Source of the DNA: Methylibium sp. NZG
Lineage (GTDB): Bacteria; Pseudomonadota; Gammaproteobacteria; Burkholderiales; Burkholderiaceae_C
NCBI GenBank assembly: GCA_001263235.1
Contig: LGRD01000026.1
Span: 1 to 64,000 of the forward strand
Direction of reading: 5' to 3'
Length of the DNA stretch: 64,000 nt
The notes under the pieces were generated by a model that ran no database searches, was not told the DNA's origin, and saw nothing but the letters and a program-made list of their open reading frames with translations. The position numbers and the translations under genes are program-made. How positions within the stretch are numbered: the stretch's first letter is position 1; every line of letters begins with the position of its first letter. This document shows, piece after piece, positions 29,491-38,347 of this stretch.

Positions 29491-29920
29491 CGATCCGAGC
29501 AACCCGCCGGCAGAAGAAGACGCGATGGCGGCGGAGTGGGCGGCCGCACTGGCGCAGTCCAAACCCGAGGCCGCAATGCAGGTGCAGACCGAGCAGGTGG
29601 CGCCGGTGTCGTTCACCAACTTCTCGTCCAGCAGCGGCGCGGTGGCGGCAGGCAACGACATCAACATGATCCTGGACATCCCGGTGCAACTGACCGTGGA
29701 GCTGGGCCGCACGCGCATCCCCATCAAGCACATCTTGCAGCTCGCGCAAGGCTCGGTGGTGGAGCTGGAGACGATGGCCGGCGAGCCGATGGACGTGCTC
29801 GTCAACGGCTACCTGATCGCTCAGGGCGAGGTGGTGGTGGTGAACGACAAGTTCGGCATCCGGCTCACGGACATCGTGACGCCGAGTGAGCGCATGCGCC
29901 GCCTGAGCCGCGCAGCCTGA
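29480..29920 (+). CDS. fliN: Flagellar motor switch protein FliN
   Basis: A 146-residue FliN. The SpoA domain occupies about residues 60-140 (INMILDIPVQLTVELGRTRI, LQLAQGSVVELE, GEVVVVNDKFGIRLTDIV). The N-terminal 60 residues are a variable acidic/Gln-rich linker. The ATG lies inside the last codons of fliM, indicating translational coupling. Confidence 0.97.
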   Translation: MSPDDPSNPPAEEDAMAAEWAAALAQSKPEAAMQVQTEQVAPVSFTNFSSSSGAVAAGNDINMILDIPVQLTVELGRTRIPIKHILQLAQGSVVELETMAGEPMDVLVNGYLIAQGEVVVVNDKFGIRLTDIVTPSERMRRLSRAA

Positions 29921-29934
29921 AATGGCCCACCCCC

Positions 29935-30010
29935 GAAGCGGCTTCGCCGCTCCCCAAGGGCCACGCAGGGGCCCCTTCGTGGCCCCTGGGGGCGCCGCCA
30001 GCGGCCCGGC
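29935..30010 (+). repeat. REP-like palindromic repeat between fliN and fliO
   Basis: An imperfect palindrome centred near 29970: GAAGCGGCTTCGCCGC, then CCCCAAGGGCCACG paired with CGTGGCCCCTGGGG, then GGCGCCGCCAGCGGC. It belongs to the same family as the shorter copy at 28413-28451. It may form a strong mRNA hairpin inside the fli operon. Confidence 0.7.
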
Positions 30011-30088
30011 AGAGCCGGTTCCGCGGCGTCCGCTTGATGGTGCGCCTTTGGCGGCGCAATCGAACGCTGAGATCGATCGGGCTTCACG

Positions 30089-30472
30089 ATGATGGCTTCT
30101 CAAGGTTTCACGTCGCTGCTGTGGTTCCTCGCGATCATCGTGATGATCCCGGTGGCGCTGTGGCTGCTCAAGCGCACGCCGCTGGGTGGTGGCGGCGGCT
30201 TTGGTTCGACGGCCGGGCCCGCAGGGCTGCGCGCCGTCGATACGCTGGCGCTGTCGCCGAGCCAGCGCATCGTGACCATCGAGGTCGGCCACGGCGAGCA
30301 GCGCCAGTGGCTGGTGCTGGGCGTGACGGCGCAGACCATAACGCCGCTGCACAGCATGGCGCCGCAGCAAGGCGCCTCGCCCGCCACCACGCCGGTGCCG
30401 GCGTTTGCGCAACTGCTGAGCCGGCTGCGGCGCGACGCCGCCGCCACACCGGGAGCGCCCCTTGAACGCTGA
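30089..30472 (+). CDS. fliO: Flagellar biosynthesis protein FliO
   Basis: A 127-residue bitopic membrane protein that helps assemble the FliP ring. One transmembrane helix lies at about residues 9-27 ([18 protein letters not shown]). A cytosolic FliO domain follows ([36 protein letters not shown]). The start could be either of two adjacent ATGs (30089 or 30092). The stop overlaps the fliP start. Confidence 0.93.
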   Translation: MMASQGFTSLLWFLAIIVMIPVALWLLKRTPLGGGGGFGSTAGPAGLRAVDTLALSPSQRIVTIEVGHGEQRQWLVLGVTAQTITPLHSMAPQQGASPATTPVPAFAQLLSRLRRDAAATPGAPLER

Positions 30473-31241
30473 CCTGGGCTACCTCGCGCGTCACGCAGCC
30501 CGATCGGCCCTGCCGCTGCTGCTGGCTGCCGCGCCACTCACCGGCTGGGCACAGGCGGCGGGTGGCAACGCCAACCTGCCGTTGCTGATCGGCCAGGGCG
30601 CGGGCGGCACGAGTTACTCGGTGCCGATCCAGACGCTGCTGTTCTTCACCGCGTTGAGCTTCCTGCCAGCGGTGCTGCTGCTGATGACGGGCTTCACGCG
30701 CATCGTGATCGTGCTGGGCCTGCTGCGCCAGGCGCTGGGCACGCAGGCGGCGCCGCCCAACCAGGTGATCGTGGGTTTGAGCCTGTTCCTCACGTTCTTC
30801 GTGATGAGCCCGACGCTCGACAAGATCTACGCCGACGCTTACCAGCCGTTTGCCACCAACAAGATCGCCTTCGACGAAGCGCTGAAACGCGGCGAAGCGC
30901 CAGTGCGCGAGTTCATGCTCAAGCAAACGCGCCAGACCGACGTGGCGCTGTTCGCCAAGCTCGCCAAGATCGACCCGGCCGTGAAAGCGGCCGACGTGCC
31001 CTTCAAAGTGCTCGTGCCGGCCTTCGTCACGAGCGAGCTCAAGAGCGCGTTCCAGATCGGCTTTCTGATCTTCATCCCGTTCCTCGTCATCGACATGATC
31101 GTGGCCAGCGTGCTGATGAGCCTGGGCATGATGATGTTGAGCCCGGTGCTGGTGGCCCTGCCCTTCAAGCTGATGCTGTTCGTGCTGGCCGACGGCTGGA
31201 ACCTGTTGCTCGGCTCGCTCGCCGCCAGCTTTGCCACCTGA
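30462..31241 (+). CDS. fliP: Flagellar export gate protein FliP (TTG start)
   Basis: A 259-residue core of the export gate. The likely start is TTG at 30462, overlapping the fliO stop, with GGGAG six bases upstream; no ATG occurs before the mature domain. It has a signal peptide (cleavage after GWAQA, about residue 31). The conserved [28 protein letters not shown] stretch, the periplasmic loop with [17 protein letters not shown], and C-terminal helices ending [14 protein letters not shown] follow. FliPQR co-assemble. Confidence 0.95.
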   Translation: MNADLGYLARHAARSALPLLLAAAPLTGWAQAAGGNANLPLLIGQGAGGTSYSVPIQTLLFFTALSFLPAVLLLMTGFTRIVIVLGLLRQALGTQAAPPNQVIVGLSLFLTFFVMSPTLDKIYADAYQPFATNKIAFDEALKRGEAPVREFMLKQTRQTDVALFAKLAKIDPAVKAADVPFKVLVPAFVTSELKSAFQIGFLIFIPFLVIDMIVASVLMSLGMMMLSPVLVALPFKLMLFVLADGWNLLLGSLAASFAT

Positions 31242-31254
31242 ACGAAGCCACCTC

Positions 31255-31524
31255 ATGGACGCACAACAAGTCTTCACTTTCGGCCAACAAGGCCTGTACC
31301 TGCTGCTGATGGTGGCCGCGCCGATCCTGCTGACGGTGCTGGGCGTGGGCCTGCTGGTCAGCGTGTTCCAGGCCGCCACGCAGATTCACGAGGCGACGTT
31401 GTCCTTCGTGCCCAAGGTCGTGGCCGCCGTGGCGGTGCTGGCTGTCAGCGGGCCATGGATGCTGACCACGCTGGTGGAGTACCTTCAACGCACGCTGCTG
31501 GCGATCCCGTCGGTGGTGGGCTGA
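31255..31524 (+). CDS. fliQ: Flagellar export gate protein FliQ
   Basis: An 89-residue two-helix membrane protein, exactly the usual FliQ length. It starts MDAQQVFTFGQQGLYLLL and includes PILLTVLGVGLLVSVFQAATQIHEATLSFVPK, the signature loop between helices. It begins 13 bases after fliP. Confidence 0.96.
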   Translation: MDAQQVFTFGQQGLYLLLMVAAPILLTVLGVGLLVSVFQAATQIHEATLSFVPKVVAAVAVLAVSGPWMLTTLVEYLQRTLLAIPSVVG

Positions 31525-31580
31525 CGCGGTCGCTCGACGACTCGCCACGCGCGCCGGCCTGAACGCAACCGAGCGCCGCG

Positions 31581-32342
31581 ATGGTCAGCTTTACCGAAGC
31601 GCAACTGCTGGCGTGGATCAGCCCGCTGATCTGGCCCTTCTTCCGCGTGCTGGCGCTGTTCGGCAGCCTGCCGGTGCTCTCGCAACGCACGGTGCCGGTG
31701 CGGCTGCGCGTGGCGCTGGCGTTCTTCATCACCGTGTGCGCGCAGGCCTCGCTGCCGCCCATGCCGGTGGTGCCGCTCGACTCGGCTGACGCCTTGCTGA
31801 TGTTGCTGCAAGAGCTGCTCATCGGGTTGTCGCTCGGCTTCGCAGTGCGCATGACCTTTGCCGCGGTCGAGATGGCCGGTGAACTGGTGGGCCTGCAGAT
31901 GGGCCTGAACTTCGCCGGCTTCTTCGACCCCGCCACCGGCGGGCAGGCCACCGCGGTGAGTCGCTTCTTCGGCGTCGTCGTGAGCTGGCTGTTCATCGTC
32001 ATCAACGGCCACCTGCTGGTGGTGGCGGCGCTGGTGCAGAGCTTTCACGCCTTCCCGGTCGGGCCCGAGCCGTTCGCCTTTTTGCGCGCGGTGCAACCGC
32101 AGGTGTGGGGCGCCGAGATCTTCAGCCTTGGCCTGTGGATCGCGCTGCCGCTGGTGGCGATGCTGCTGTTCACCAACCTCGTGCTCGGCTTCATCTCACG
32201 CGTGTCGCAGCAGATGAACATCTTCGCCATCGGCTTCCCCATCACCGTCATCGTCGGCCTCGGCGGCGTGCTGCTGACGCTGCCACTGATGCAGGTGCCG
32301 CTGACGATGTCGTTGGAGAAGATGTTGACGTACTTCCAGTAG
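31581..32342 (+). CDS. fliR: Flagellar export gate protein FliR
   Basis: A 253-residue export-gate subunit with six or more transmembrane segments. Landmarks are PLIWPFFRVLALFGSLPVL, the GLSLGFAVRMTFAAVEMAGELVG motif and C-terminal SRVSQQMNIFAIGFPITVIVGL. It is the last gene of the fliLMNOPQR run; flhB and flhA are not in the window. Confidence 0.96.
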   Translation: MVSFTEAQLLAWISPLIWPFFRVLALFGSLPVLSQRTVPVRLRVALAFFITVCAQASLPPMPVVPLDSADALLMLLQELLIGLSLGFAVRMTFAAVEMAGELVGLQMGLNFAGFFDPATGGQATAVSRFFGVVVSWLFIVINGHLLVVAALVQSFHAFPVGPEPFAFLRAVQPQVWGAEIFSLGLWIALPLVAMLLFTNLVLGFISRVSQQMNIFAIGFPITVIVGLGGVLLTLPLMQVPLTMSLEKMLTYFQ

Positions 32343-32369
32343 CCGCCGGTGGACTGTGGGACGGGCGTA

Positions 32370-32687
32370 CTACGCCTCACCCACCTCGATCTCGTTTGCA
32401 TCCTGCCGATGCCCGACCAGCCTGACCACGTCAACGTGGGTGGCGCGCTCGAAGTACCACAAGCTCAGCGGGAAGCCTGCGATCAACCACGTGCGCATGC
32501 CTTCGACACCGAGTGCCTGGCCCATGACAGGAGACCCGATGCCGGGGTTGCGCTCAAGTTCGTCGAGCGCCTTCTCCAGCGCGTCGATCAACTTGGCCGC
32601 CACCCGCGTGCCGGCCACATCGCGGTAGTACCTGACTTCGCTGCGACGATCGGCGCGCGCCTGTGGCCGCAGGACACAAGCCTTCAC
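32370..32687 (-). CDS. parE: ParE/RelE-family toxin
   Basis: A 105-residue toxin of the ParE type, whose members poison gyrase or act as ribosome-dependent nucleases. It starts with GTG overlapping the antitoxin stop (GTGA). The fold is recognisable: AELIDALEKALDELERNPGIGSP-like helices (here KLIDALEKALDELERNPGIGS), then RTWLIAGFPLSLWYFERATHVDVVRLVGHRQD, whose FP-x-x-x-W-Y and VVRLxGHRQD elements are typical of ParE. The gene converges on fliR with 27 bases between stops. Confidence 0.85.
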   Translation of the reverse strand: MKACVLRPQARADRRSEVRYYRDVAGTRVAAKLIDALEKALDELERNPGIGSPVMGQALGVEGMRTWLIAGFPLSLWYFERATHVDVVRLVGHRQDANEIEVGEA

Positions 32688-32938
32688 TCGATGTCGCCGC
32701 GGGCAATCGCTCTGAGTTCTTCCCGGTCCGCCGGGGTGTCCGCAGTCGCCGGCCCGCTGGCCAGCCCTTCTTCGACGAGCCCACGCAGCCGCAGGATGCG
32801 CTGCTCGCGCTGGTCCTTGCGAATGAGGTCCCGAACGAACTCGCTGGTGTTGCCGTACTCGCCAGACTCGACCCGCTGCGCCACATAGTCGCGCAACGGC
32901 TCCGGCAGGGCGATGTTCATGGTGCTGGTGTTGCTCAT
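32684..32938 (-). CDS. parD: ParD-family antitoxin (ribbon-helix-helix)
   Basis: An 84-residue antitoxin. The ATG at 32938 gives MSNTSTMNIALPEPLRDYV. The N-terminal ribbon-helix-helix (NIALPEPLRDYVAQRVESGEYGNTSEFVRDLIR) is the ParD signature, with GEYGNxSEFVRDLI diagnostic. The C-terminal helix would wrap the toxin. It precedes the toxin with a four-base overlap, the standard autoregulated layout. Confidence 0.9.
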   Translation of the reverse strand: MSNTSTMNIALPEPLRDYVAQRVESGEYGNTSEFVRDLIRKDQREQRILRLRGLVEEGLASGPATADTPADREELRAIARGDIE

Positions 32939-33002
32939 GCAAAGATGATGCGGGGCTTGGCAACTATTGTCAAACACCATCGGTGACGATCACCCAGGAC
33001 GG

Positions 33003-33305
33003 CTACCGGTTGCACTGCCCCTGCCGCTCGAACCAGTAGACGATGTTGCCCGCCACCGCGATGCTGCCCGAGACGACCGCGGTGGCCGCGGTGACGACGC
33101 CCGCGCCCACCAGCAGCGCCACGCAACCCTGGTTGGCGCAGCCACCAAGCAAGCCGACCTGCTCCACGTCGAGCACCATCTGTCGCATTTGGATGCGGCA
33201 GTCTTCGTCATACACGGTGGTAGTGCGGGGGACGACGACGCAGGCTTGGAGGAGGAAGACCAGCGCCAGGGTGGCGCGGCGGCGGATCAGGTGCTGTGGC
33301 GCCAC
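33003..33305 (-). CDS. Small lipoprotein of unknown function
   Basis: A 100-residue protein if the GTG at 33305 is used. The frame extends upstream, but that extension is the translated REP palindrome at 33326-33346, so a shorter start is preferred. The signal ends in LVFLLQAC, a lipobox-like sequence. The mature part has four further cysteines and a hydrophobic segment near the C-terminus (ALLVGAGVVTAATAVVSGSIAVAG), suggesting membrane association. No family is recognised. Confidence 0.45.
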   Translation of the reverse strand: MAPQHLIRRRATLALVFLLQACVVVPRTTTVYDEDCRIQMRQMVLDVEQVGLLGGCANQGCVALLVGAGVVTAATAVVSGSIAVAGNIVYWFERQGQCNR

Positions 33306-33325
33306 CGGGGTTGCCCTCACCCCCG

Positions 33326-33346
33326 CCCTCTCCCAGAGGGAGAGGG
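33326..33346. repeat. REP palindrome
   Basis: A perfect 9-bp stem (CCCTCTCCC, loop AGA, GGGAGAGGG) following CCTCACCCCCG. This is a widespread proteobacterial extragenic palindrome. It sits between the response regulator stop and the small lipoprotein. Confidence 0.85.
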
Positions 33347-33372
33347 AGTCAGACGTGGAGAAGCTCAACTGT

Positions 33373-34008
33373 TCACTCGCCCACCAGCCCGTTGCGAATG
33401 GCGTAGACCGTCATCTCGGAGTTGTTGCTCAGCCCGAGCTTTTCGAGCACGCGCGCGCGGTACACGCTGACCGTCTTGGGGCTCAGGTTCAGTTCCACCG
33501 CGATGTCGGCCAGGCGCTTGCCTGAGGAGATCATCACCAGCGTCTGCAACTCGCGGTCCGACAGCTTCTCGTGCGCGTTGCCGGTGGCCGGTGTGGTCAG
33601 GCTTTCGACCAGCATCTGCGCCATGTCGGGCGTGACGTACTTGCGACCCTGCGCCACGGTGCGCACCGCGCTGACAATCGTCGCCGGGTCGCCACCTTTG
33701 TTGACGTAGCCGAAGGCGCCGGCGCGCAGCGCGCGGATGGCGTACTGGTCTTCCGGGTACATCGAGACCACCAGCACGCGCAGGCTGCTGCCTTCGTCCT
33801 TCAGCGCGTGCAGCACGTCCAGGCCGCTGCGGCCAGGCAGGTTGATATCGAGCACCAGCACGTCGCACGAGGTGTTGCGCAGCAGGCTGCGCAGCTCGCC
33901 GTAGTCGCCGGCCTCGCCCACCACGTCGATGTCGGACGCATCGCACAGCGTGTCGCGAATGCCGCGCCGGATCAGCGCGTGGTCGTCGCACAGGATGACC
34001 TTGATCAT
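33373..34008 (-). CDS. NarL/FixJ-type response regulator
   Basis: A 211-residue regulator. The receiver domain (1-120) has the acidic pair DD at 8-9, the phospho-acceptor Asp at about 54 in VLVLDINLPG, and the switch Lys in GYVNKGG. The LuxR-type helix-turn-helix (about 147-205) reads LSDRELQTLVMISSGKRLADIAVELNLSPKTVSVYRARVLEKL. The ATG overlaps the kinase stop (TGATG), so the two are a coupled two-component system. Confidence 0.95.
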   Translation of the reverse strand: MIKVILCDDHALIRRGIRDTLCDASDIDVVGEAGDYGELRSLLRNTSCDVLVLDINLPGRSGLDVLHALKDEGSSLRVLVVSMYPEDQYAIRALRAGAFGYVNKGGDPATIVSAVRTVAQGRKYVTPDMAQMLVESLTTPATGNAHEKLSDRELQTLVMISSGKRLADIAVELNLSPKTVSVYRARVLEKLGLSNNSEMTVYAIRNGLVGE

Positions 34009-35150
34009 CAGAGATCCCCCCAGCGGCTCGGGTCTGCCTCGACAGAAGCGGTCATCGGCTCCAGCACCGGCTTGTGCACTTTCGGCAGCGGCACCGACAA
34101 GATCAGCGTGGTGCCCTTGCCCGGGTGGCTGCTCACGTCGACCCAGCCGCTCACCGTGCGCGCACGTTCGTGCAAGCCGCGCAGGCCGAACGAGCGCGCT
34201 TTGCCGAGCGCGTCGTTGCTCAAGCCCACACCGTCGTCACTCACTTCGAGCGACAGCACGCCACCGGCCAGCGACAGGTCGATCTCGACCCGCCCGGCAT
34301 GCGCATGCTTGGTGATGTTGGTCAGCGCCTCCTGCGCCACCCGGTAGGCCACCAGCGGCACGCCGATCGGCAGCGCTGGCAACTCGCGCGGCGTGCGCAG
34401 GGTGCAGCTCACGCCGCTGCGCTTCTCGAAGCGGCCGGTGATCCATTGCAGCGCCGCCACCAAACCTTGTTCGAGGATCGCCGGGCGCAGGTTGTGCATG
34501 ATGCGCTGGCTCGACTCGATCGCATGGCTCACTGTTTCCAGCGCCGAATGCGCGCGGCCCACCACGTCTTTCGACTCGGCATGACGGGCGATCCAGGCCA
34601 GCTCGAACTTGAGCGCGGTGAGCGAGCCACCGACGTCGTCGTGAATCTCACGCGCGATGGCCGCGCGCTCCTGCTCGATGCTGTTTTGCAAGTGCTGCGC
34701 CAGTTCGCGCAGCCGCTGCTTCGATTCGCCCAGCTCCAGGTCGGCGCGCGCGCGGGCGCGGCGGGTCTCGCAGGCCTCGACCGCATGCACCAGCGCCGGC
34801 ACCAGGCGCGACAAGTTGGCCTTGCGCAGGTAGTCGCTCGCGCCGTTGCGCATGGCCTCGACCGCCACGTCTTCACCGATCTCGCCCGAGACGATCAGGA
34901 ACGGCATGTCGCGCCCGCTGGCCTTGAGCAGATCGAGCGCCACCAGGCCTGAGAAGCCGGGCAGGTTGTAGTCGGAGATGATCGCGTCCCAGGGCTTGAG
35001 CAGCGCCGCCACGAATTCGGCTTCGGAGTCGATGCGTGTGGCGTTCACCTTCAGCCCACCGCGGTGCAGGTGGGCCAGCACGAGCACGTGGTCGAGGTCG
35101 GAATCCTCCAGGTGCAGCAGGCGCAGCGTGTGCGGTTTGGCGCTCTTCAT
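34008..35150 (-). CDS. Hybrid receiver-histidine kinase (REC-HisKA_3-HATPase)
   Basis: A 380-residue cytosolic kinase without membrane segments. An N-terminal receiver domain (about 8-125, Asp near 60 in IISDYNLPGFSG) is followed by a coiled coil. The NarX/DegS-type HisKA_3 has its phospho-acceptor His in AAIAREIHDDVGGSLTALK (about residue 170), and the ATPase domain has VAQEALTNITKHAHA and SDDGVGL. With the sensor replaced by a receiver, the input is likely another histidine kinase or phosphotransfer protein. It lies 95 bases downstream of dctM on the same strand. Confidence 0.92.
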   Translation of the reverse strand: MKSAKPHTLRLLHLEDSDLDHVLVLAHLHRGGLKVNATRIDSEAEFVAALLKPWDAIISDYNLPGFSGLVALDLLKASGRDMPFLIVSGEIGEDVAVEAMRNGASDYLRKANLSRLVPALVHAVEACETRRARARADLELGESKQRLRELAQHLQNSIEQERAAIAREIHDDVGGSLTALKFELAWIARHAESKDVVGRAHSALETVSHAIESSQRIMHNLRPAILEQGLVAALQWITGRFEKRSGVSCTLRTPRELPALPIGVPLVAYRVAQEALTNITKHAHAGRVEIDLSLAGGVLSLEVSDDGVGLSNDALGKARSFGLRGLHERARTVSGWVDVSSHPGKGTTLILSVPLPKVHKPVLEPMTASVEADPSRWGDL

Positions 35151-35245
35151 TGAGGCGCAGTGTACGGTCGCGGTTTGCGCGCTTCAGCCGAGCGGCGCCT
35201 CGCTTTCTGTGCAGGAAACGACGAGAAGGCCGCCGACCGTGGCGG

Positions 35246-36571
35246 CTACTTGAACAGTGCCGTCACCAGCCCCAGGCTCAGCGCCGGGAAGAACAGCAGC
35301 GCGACGATGCGCAAGAAGTCGCTGGCCAGGAATGGCAGCACGCCCTTGTAGGTTTCGTTCATCGGCACGTCGCGCGCGATGCCGTTGACGACGTAGACGT
35401 TCAGGCCCACCGGCGGCGCCACCAGGCCGACGCCCACCGTCATCAGCACCAGGATGCCGAACCAGATCGCTTTGTATTCCTGGCTCAGCCCCCACAGCTC
35501 CAGCCCCATCACCGCGGGGAAGATGACGGGAATGGTCAGCAGCAGCATCGACAGCTCGTCCATCACGCAGCCGAGCAGCACGTACAGGCACAGCACCGCA
35601 GCCACCACGGTGATGGGCGGCACACTCAACTGCGACACCCAGTTGGCGACTGCGGCGGGCATCTGGGTGACGGCCAGGGCCGAGTTCATCATGTCGGCGC
35701 CGAGGAAGATCATGAACACCATCGCCGAGGTTTCGGCCGTGCCCAGGAAGCTGCGCACGATCGCCTCGAGCCCGAGTTCGCGCTGCGCCGCGCCGGCGAT
35801 GAACGTGCCCACGGCGCCGACTGCCGCGCCTTCGGTGGGCGAGAACACGCCACCGTAAATGCCGCCGAAGACGATGAAGAAGATCACGACGATCGGCCAG
35901 ATGCCGGCCAGCGCCTTCCAGCGTTCGTTCCATGGCATCGGCTCGCTCGGTGTGGCCAGGTGCGGCCGGAAGCGGCAGTACAGCGCAATCACCACCAGGT
36001 AGCCGAACATTGCCAACAGCCCCGGCACCATGGCCGCGGCGAACAGCTTGCCGATGTTCTGCTCGGTCAGGATCGCGTAGACCACCAGCGGCACCGACGG
36101 CGGAATGAGAATGCCCAGCGTGCCACCGGCCGCCAGCGACGCAGTCGACAAGCGCCCGTGGTAGCCGTGCCGGCGCATCTCGGGGTAGGCCACCTGGGTG
36201 ATCGTGGCCGAGGTCGCGACGGAGGAACCGCACACCGCGCCGAAGGCGCCTGCCGACAGGATCGACGCCATCGCCAGCCCACCGCGCACATGGCCGACGA
36301 ACGCTGCTGCGGCCTTGAACAGGGCGCGGCTCAGGCCGCCTTGCGTCGCAAACTGGCCCATCAACAGGAACAGCGGGATCACCGACAGGTCGTACACCGT
36401 GAGCCGCGCCACCGACGAGCCCTTGATGAGGTTGAGCAAGGCGGTGTCGCTGGTCAGCGCCATGTAGCCGAGCGCACCGGGGATGAACATGGCAGCGGCG
36501 ATGGGCACGCGCAAGGCCATCAGCGCGAGCATGCCGCCGAACATCAGCAGACCGATCGTGGTCGGGGTCAT
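35246..36571 (-). CDS. dctM: TRAP transporter large permease (DctM)
   Basis: A 441-residue membrane protein with about a dozen hydrophobic segments, the usual size for DctM. Landmarks are PLFLLMGQFATQGGLSRALF, GGLAMASILSAGAFGAVCGSSVATSATI, LGILIPPSVPLVVYAIL and PTEGAAVGAVGTF. It is the Na+-coupled transport subunit. The ATG at 36571 gives MTPTTIGLLMFGGML; it follows dctQ by 31 bases. Confidence 0.95.
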   Translation of the reverse strand: MTPTTIGLLMFGGMLALMALRVPIAAAMFIPGALGYMALTSDTALLNLIKGSSVARLTVYDLSVIPLFLLMGQFATQGGLSRALFKAAAAFVGHVRGGLAMASILSAGAFGAVCGSSVATSATITQVAYPEMRRHGYHGRLSTASLAAGGTLGILIPPSVPLVVYAILTEQNIGKLFAAAMVPGLLAMFGYLVVIALYCRFRPHLATPSEPMPWNERWKALAGIWPIVVIFFIVFGGIYGGVFSPTEGAAVGAVGTFIAGAAQRELGLEAIVRSFLGTAETSAMVFMIFLGADMMNSALAVTQMPAAVANWVSQLSVPPITVVAAVLCLYVLLGCVMDELSMLLLTIPVIFPAVMGLELWGLSQEYKAIWFGILVLMTVGVGLVAPPVGLNVYVVNGIARDVPMNETYKGVLPFLASDFLRIVALLFFPALSLGLVTALFK

Positions 36572-36602
36572 TGAAGCGTGAAGGTCATGCGAGGACCGTA
36601 TC

Positions 36603-37094
36603 TCATGCCACGTTCTGCACCGGGTCGCGGCCCGAAAGTCGCTCGAACGCCTGGAAAAGCGCAATCACGCCGGTGAGCGCCAGGCCGGGCGCCAGCGCCG
36701 CATAAACCCACCACATCGGCAGGCCCAGGATCATGCTGGTCTCGCCCGCGCTGCCCACCGCCAACGCCCCGGCCGCGGTGCGCCAGGCCAGCAGCAGCAC
36801 CATCAGCGCCAGCAGCAGGCCGCCGATCGCGTCGAGCCGGCGCGTGGTGGCGGCGCTGGCCTTCTGAGTGAAGAAGTCGACGATGATGTTGCTGCCGTGA
36901 AGCTGGCACCACGGCAGGCACAGCGAGATGCAGATGGCAATGCCGAACTGCGTCAGCTCCACATCACCGGGGATCGGCCGCGACACCACCGCGCGTGCGG
37001 CGATGCTGACCACCGTCATCACCGCGGTGACGCTGGCACACAGGCCACCGATCACCGCGAACCACCAGGCCAGCCGGGTCAGGAATCGACTCAC
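36603..37094 (-). CDS. dctQ: TRAP transporter small permease (DctQ)
   Basis: A 163-residue protein with four transmembrane helices and the family motif PGDVELTQFGIAICISLCLPWCQLHGSNI. It forms the membrane complex with DctM. It lies between dctP and dctM in the normal order. Confidence 0.92.
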   Translation of the reverse strand: MSRFLTRLAWWFAVIGGLCASVTAVMTVVSIAARAVVSRPIPGDVELTQFGIAICISLCLPWCQLHGSNIIVDFFTQKASAATTRRLDAIGGLLLALMVLLLAWRTAAGALAVGSAGETSMILGLPMWWVYAALAPGLALTGVIALFQAFERLSGRDPVQNVA

Positions 37095-37151
37095 GTCGCC
37101 TTCACTCGCGGGGCACTCCGATCAACGCCTGGTGACTCACCCGACCGCCGG

Positions 37152-38192
37152 TCACTTCTTGTACTTGGCCAGCAGGTCCTTCGCGTCTTGCAGCATCTGC
37201 TTGCCGTTCAGGCCCTTCTTGTCCATGTCGGCCACCCACTCGGTGTAGAGCGGATCAGAGGCCTTGACCCAGTTGTCGAGCTCCGACGCCGGGATCGTGT
37301 GGAACGTGTTGCCACGCTCTTGCGCTGCCTTGCGGCCGGCCGCCTGGCTGCCGTCCCAGATCTTGCCGATCGACTGCGAAAACGCGGCGCCGCTGTTGCG
37401 CTCGATCACCGCCTTCAGGTCGGCGGGCAGGCTGTCGAACTTGGCCTGGTTCATGCCGAAGATGAAGACCGAGCTGTACAACGCCGGCCGCGTCGGGTCG
37501 GTCTCGCTGTGGAACTTGACCATCTCGTGCAGCTTCAGCGAAGGCATCACCTCCCATGGCAGCAAAAAGCCGTCGATCGTGCCCTTGCTCACCGCGTCGG
37601 GAATGGCCGGCAGCGGCATGCCCACCGGCGAGGCGCCGAGCGAGGTGAGCAGCTTGTTCGTCTGGCGCGTCGGCGCGCGCATCTTCAGGCCCTTGAAGTC
37701 GGCCAGTGTCTTGATCTGCTTGTCGCGCGTGTGGATGTAGCCTTCGTCGTGCACCCAGGTGGCGAGGATCTTGGTACCGGGAAACTCCTTGGCCGAGTAC
37801 TTGCCGAAGTAGTCCCACGCGGCACGCGCGCCGGCTTCGGCCGAGTTGCACATGAAGGGCAGCTCGAACGCCTCGGTCGTCGGGAAACGACCGGCCGTGT
37901 AGCCGGGCAGCGTGATGACGAGGTCGACCACACCGTCCTTCACCTGGTCCACCAACTGTGCCGGCGTGCCACCCATCGACATCGCGGGGAAGATCTGGCA
38001 CTTGATGCGGTTGTTGGACTCGGCGGCCACCTTGTCGCACCACGGTGTGATGACGTTGACCGAGGCCATCGCTTGCGGATTCCAGATGTGGTGGAACTTG
38101 AGCGTCACCTCCTGGGCCAGCACCGGCAAGGCGGCAAACGAGGCGACCAGCGCAGCGGCCAGCGTGACGGTCGAACGTGCAAACGCTTTCAT
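37152..38192 (-). CDS. dctP: TRAP transporter substrate-binding protein (DctP)
   Basis: A 346-residue periplasmic protein. The signal peptide ends at about LPVLAQ (residue 27) and AGGAGAG precedes the ATG. The DctP fold is shown by VTLKFHHIWNP, ADFKGLKMRAPTRQTNKLLTSLGASPVGMP (carrying the conserved carboxylate-binding Arg) and TIDGFLLPWEVMPSLKLHE. Ligands of the family are organic acids. Placement downstream of an aromatic-acid operon suggests an aromatic or keto acid, but this is inference. Confidence 0.94.
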   Translation of the reverse strand: MKAFARSTVTLAAALVASFAALPVLAQEVTLKFHHIWNPQAMASVNVITPWCDKVAAESNNRIKCQIFPAMSMGGTPAQLVDQVKDGVVDLVITLPGYTAGRFPTTEAFELPFMCNSAEAGARAAWDYFGKYSAKEFPGTKILATWVHDEGYIHTRDKQIKTLADFKGLKMRAPTRQTNKLLTSLGASPVGMPLPAIPDAVSKGTIDGFLLPWEVMPSLKLHEMVKFHSETDPTRPALYSSVFIFGMNQAKFDSLPADLKAVIERNSGAAFSQSIGKIWDGSQAAGRKAAQERGNTFHTIPASELDNWVKASDPLYTEWVADMDKKGLNGKQMLQDAKDLLAKYKK

Positions 38193-38347
38193 GGGAACTC
38201 TCCTGAATCAGTAGGCAATGCGGGGGCATTGAACGGCGCGGGCGATGCTACTGCACCGCACCGCCCCTGCGGGTGGGGGGAAGCGCGTACGACCACGCAG
38301 GTGGATGGCACGCTCGGCTGGCACGGCAAGCGGCGCCGGCAGCCGGC

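Noticed and set aside
33306-33368. Longer N-terminus for the small lipoprotein at 33003-33305
   Set aside because: The extension translates the REP palindrome and would put the signal peptide far from the N-terminus.
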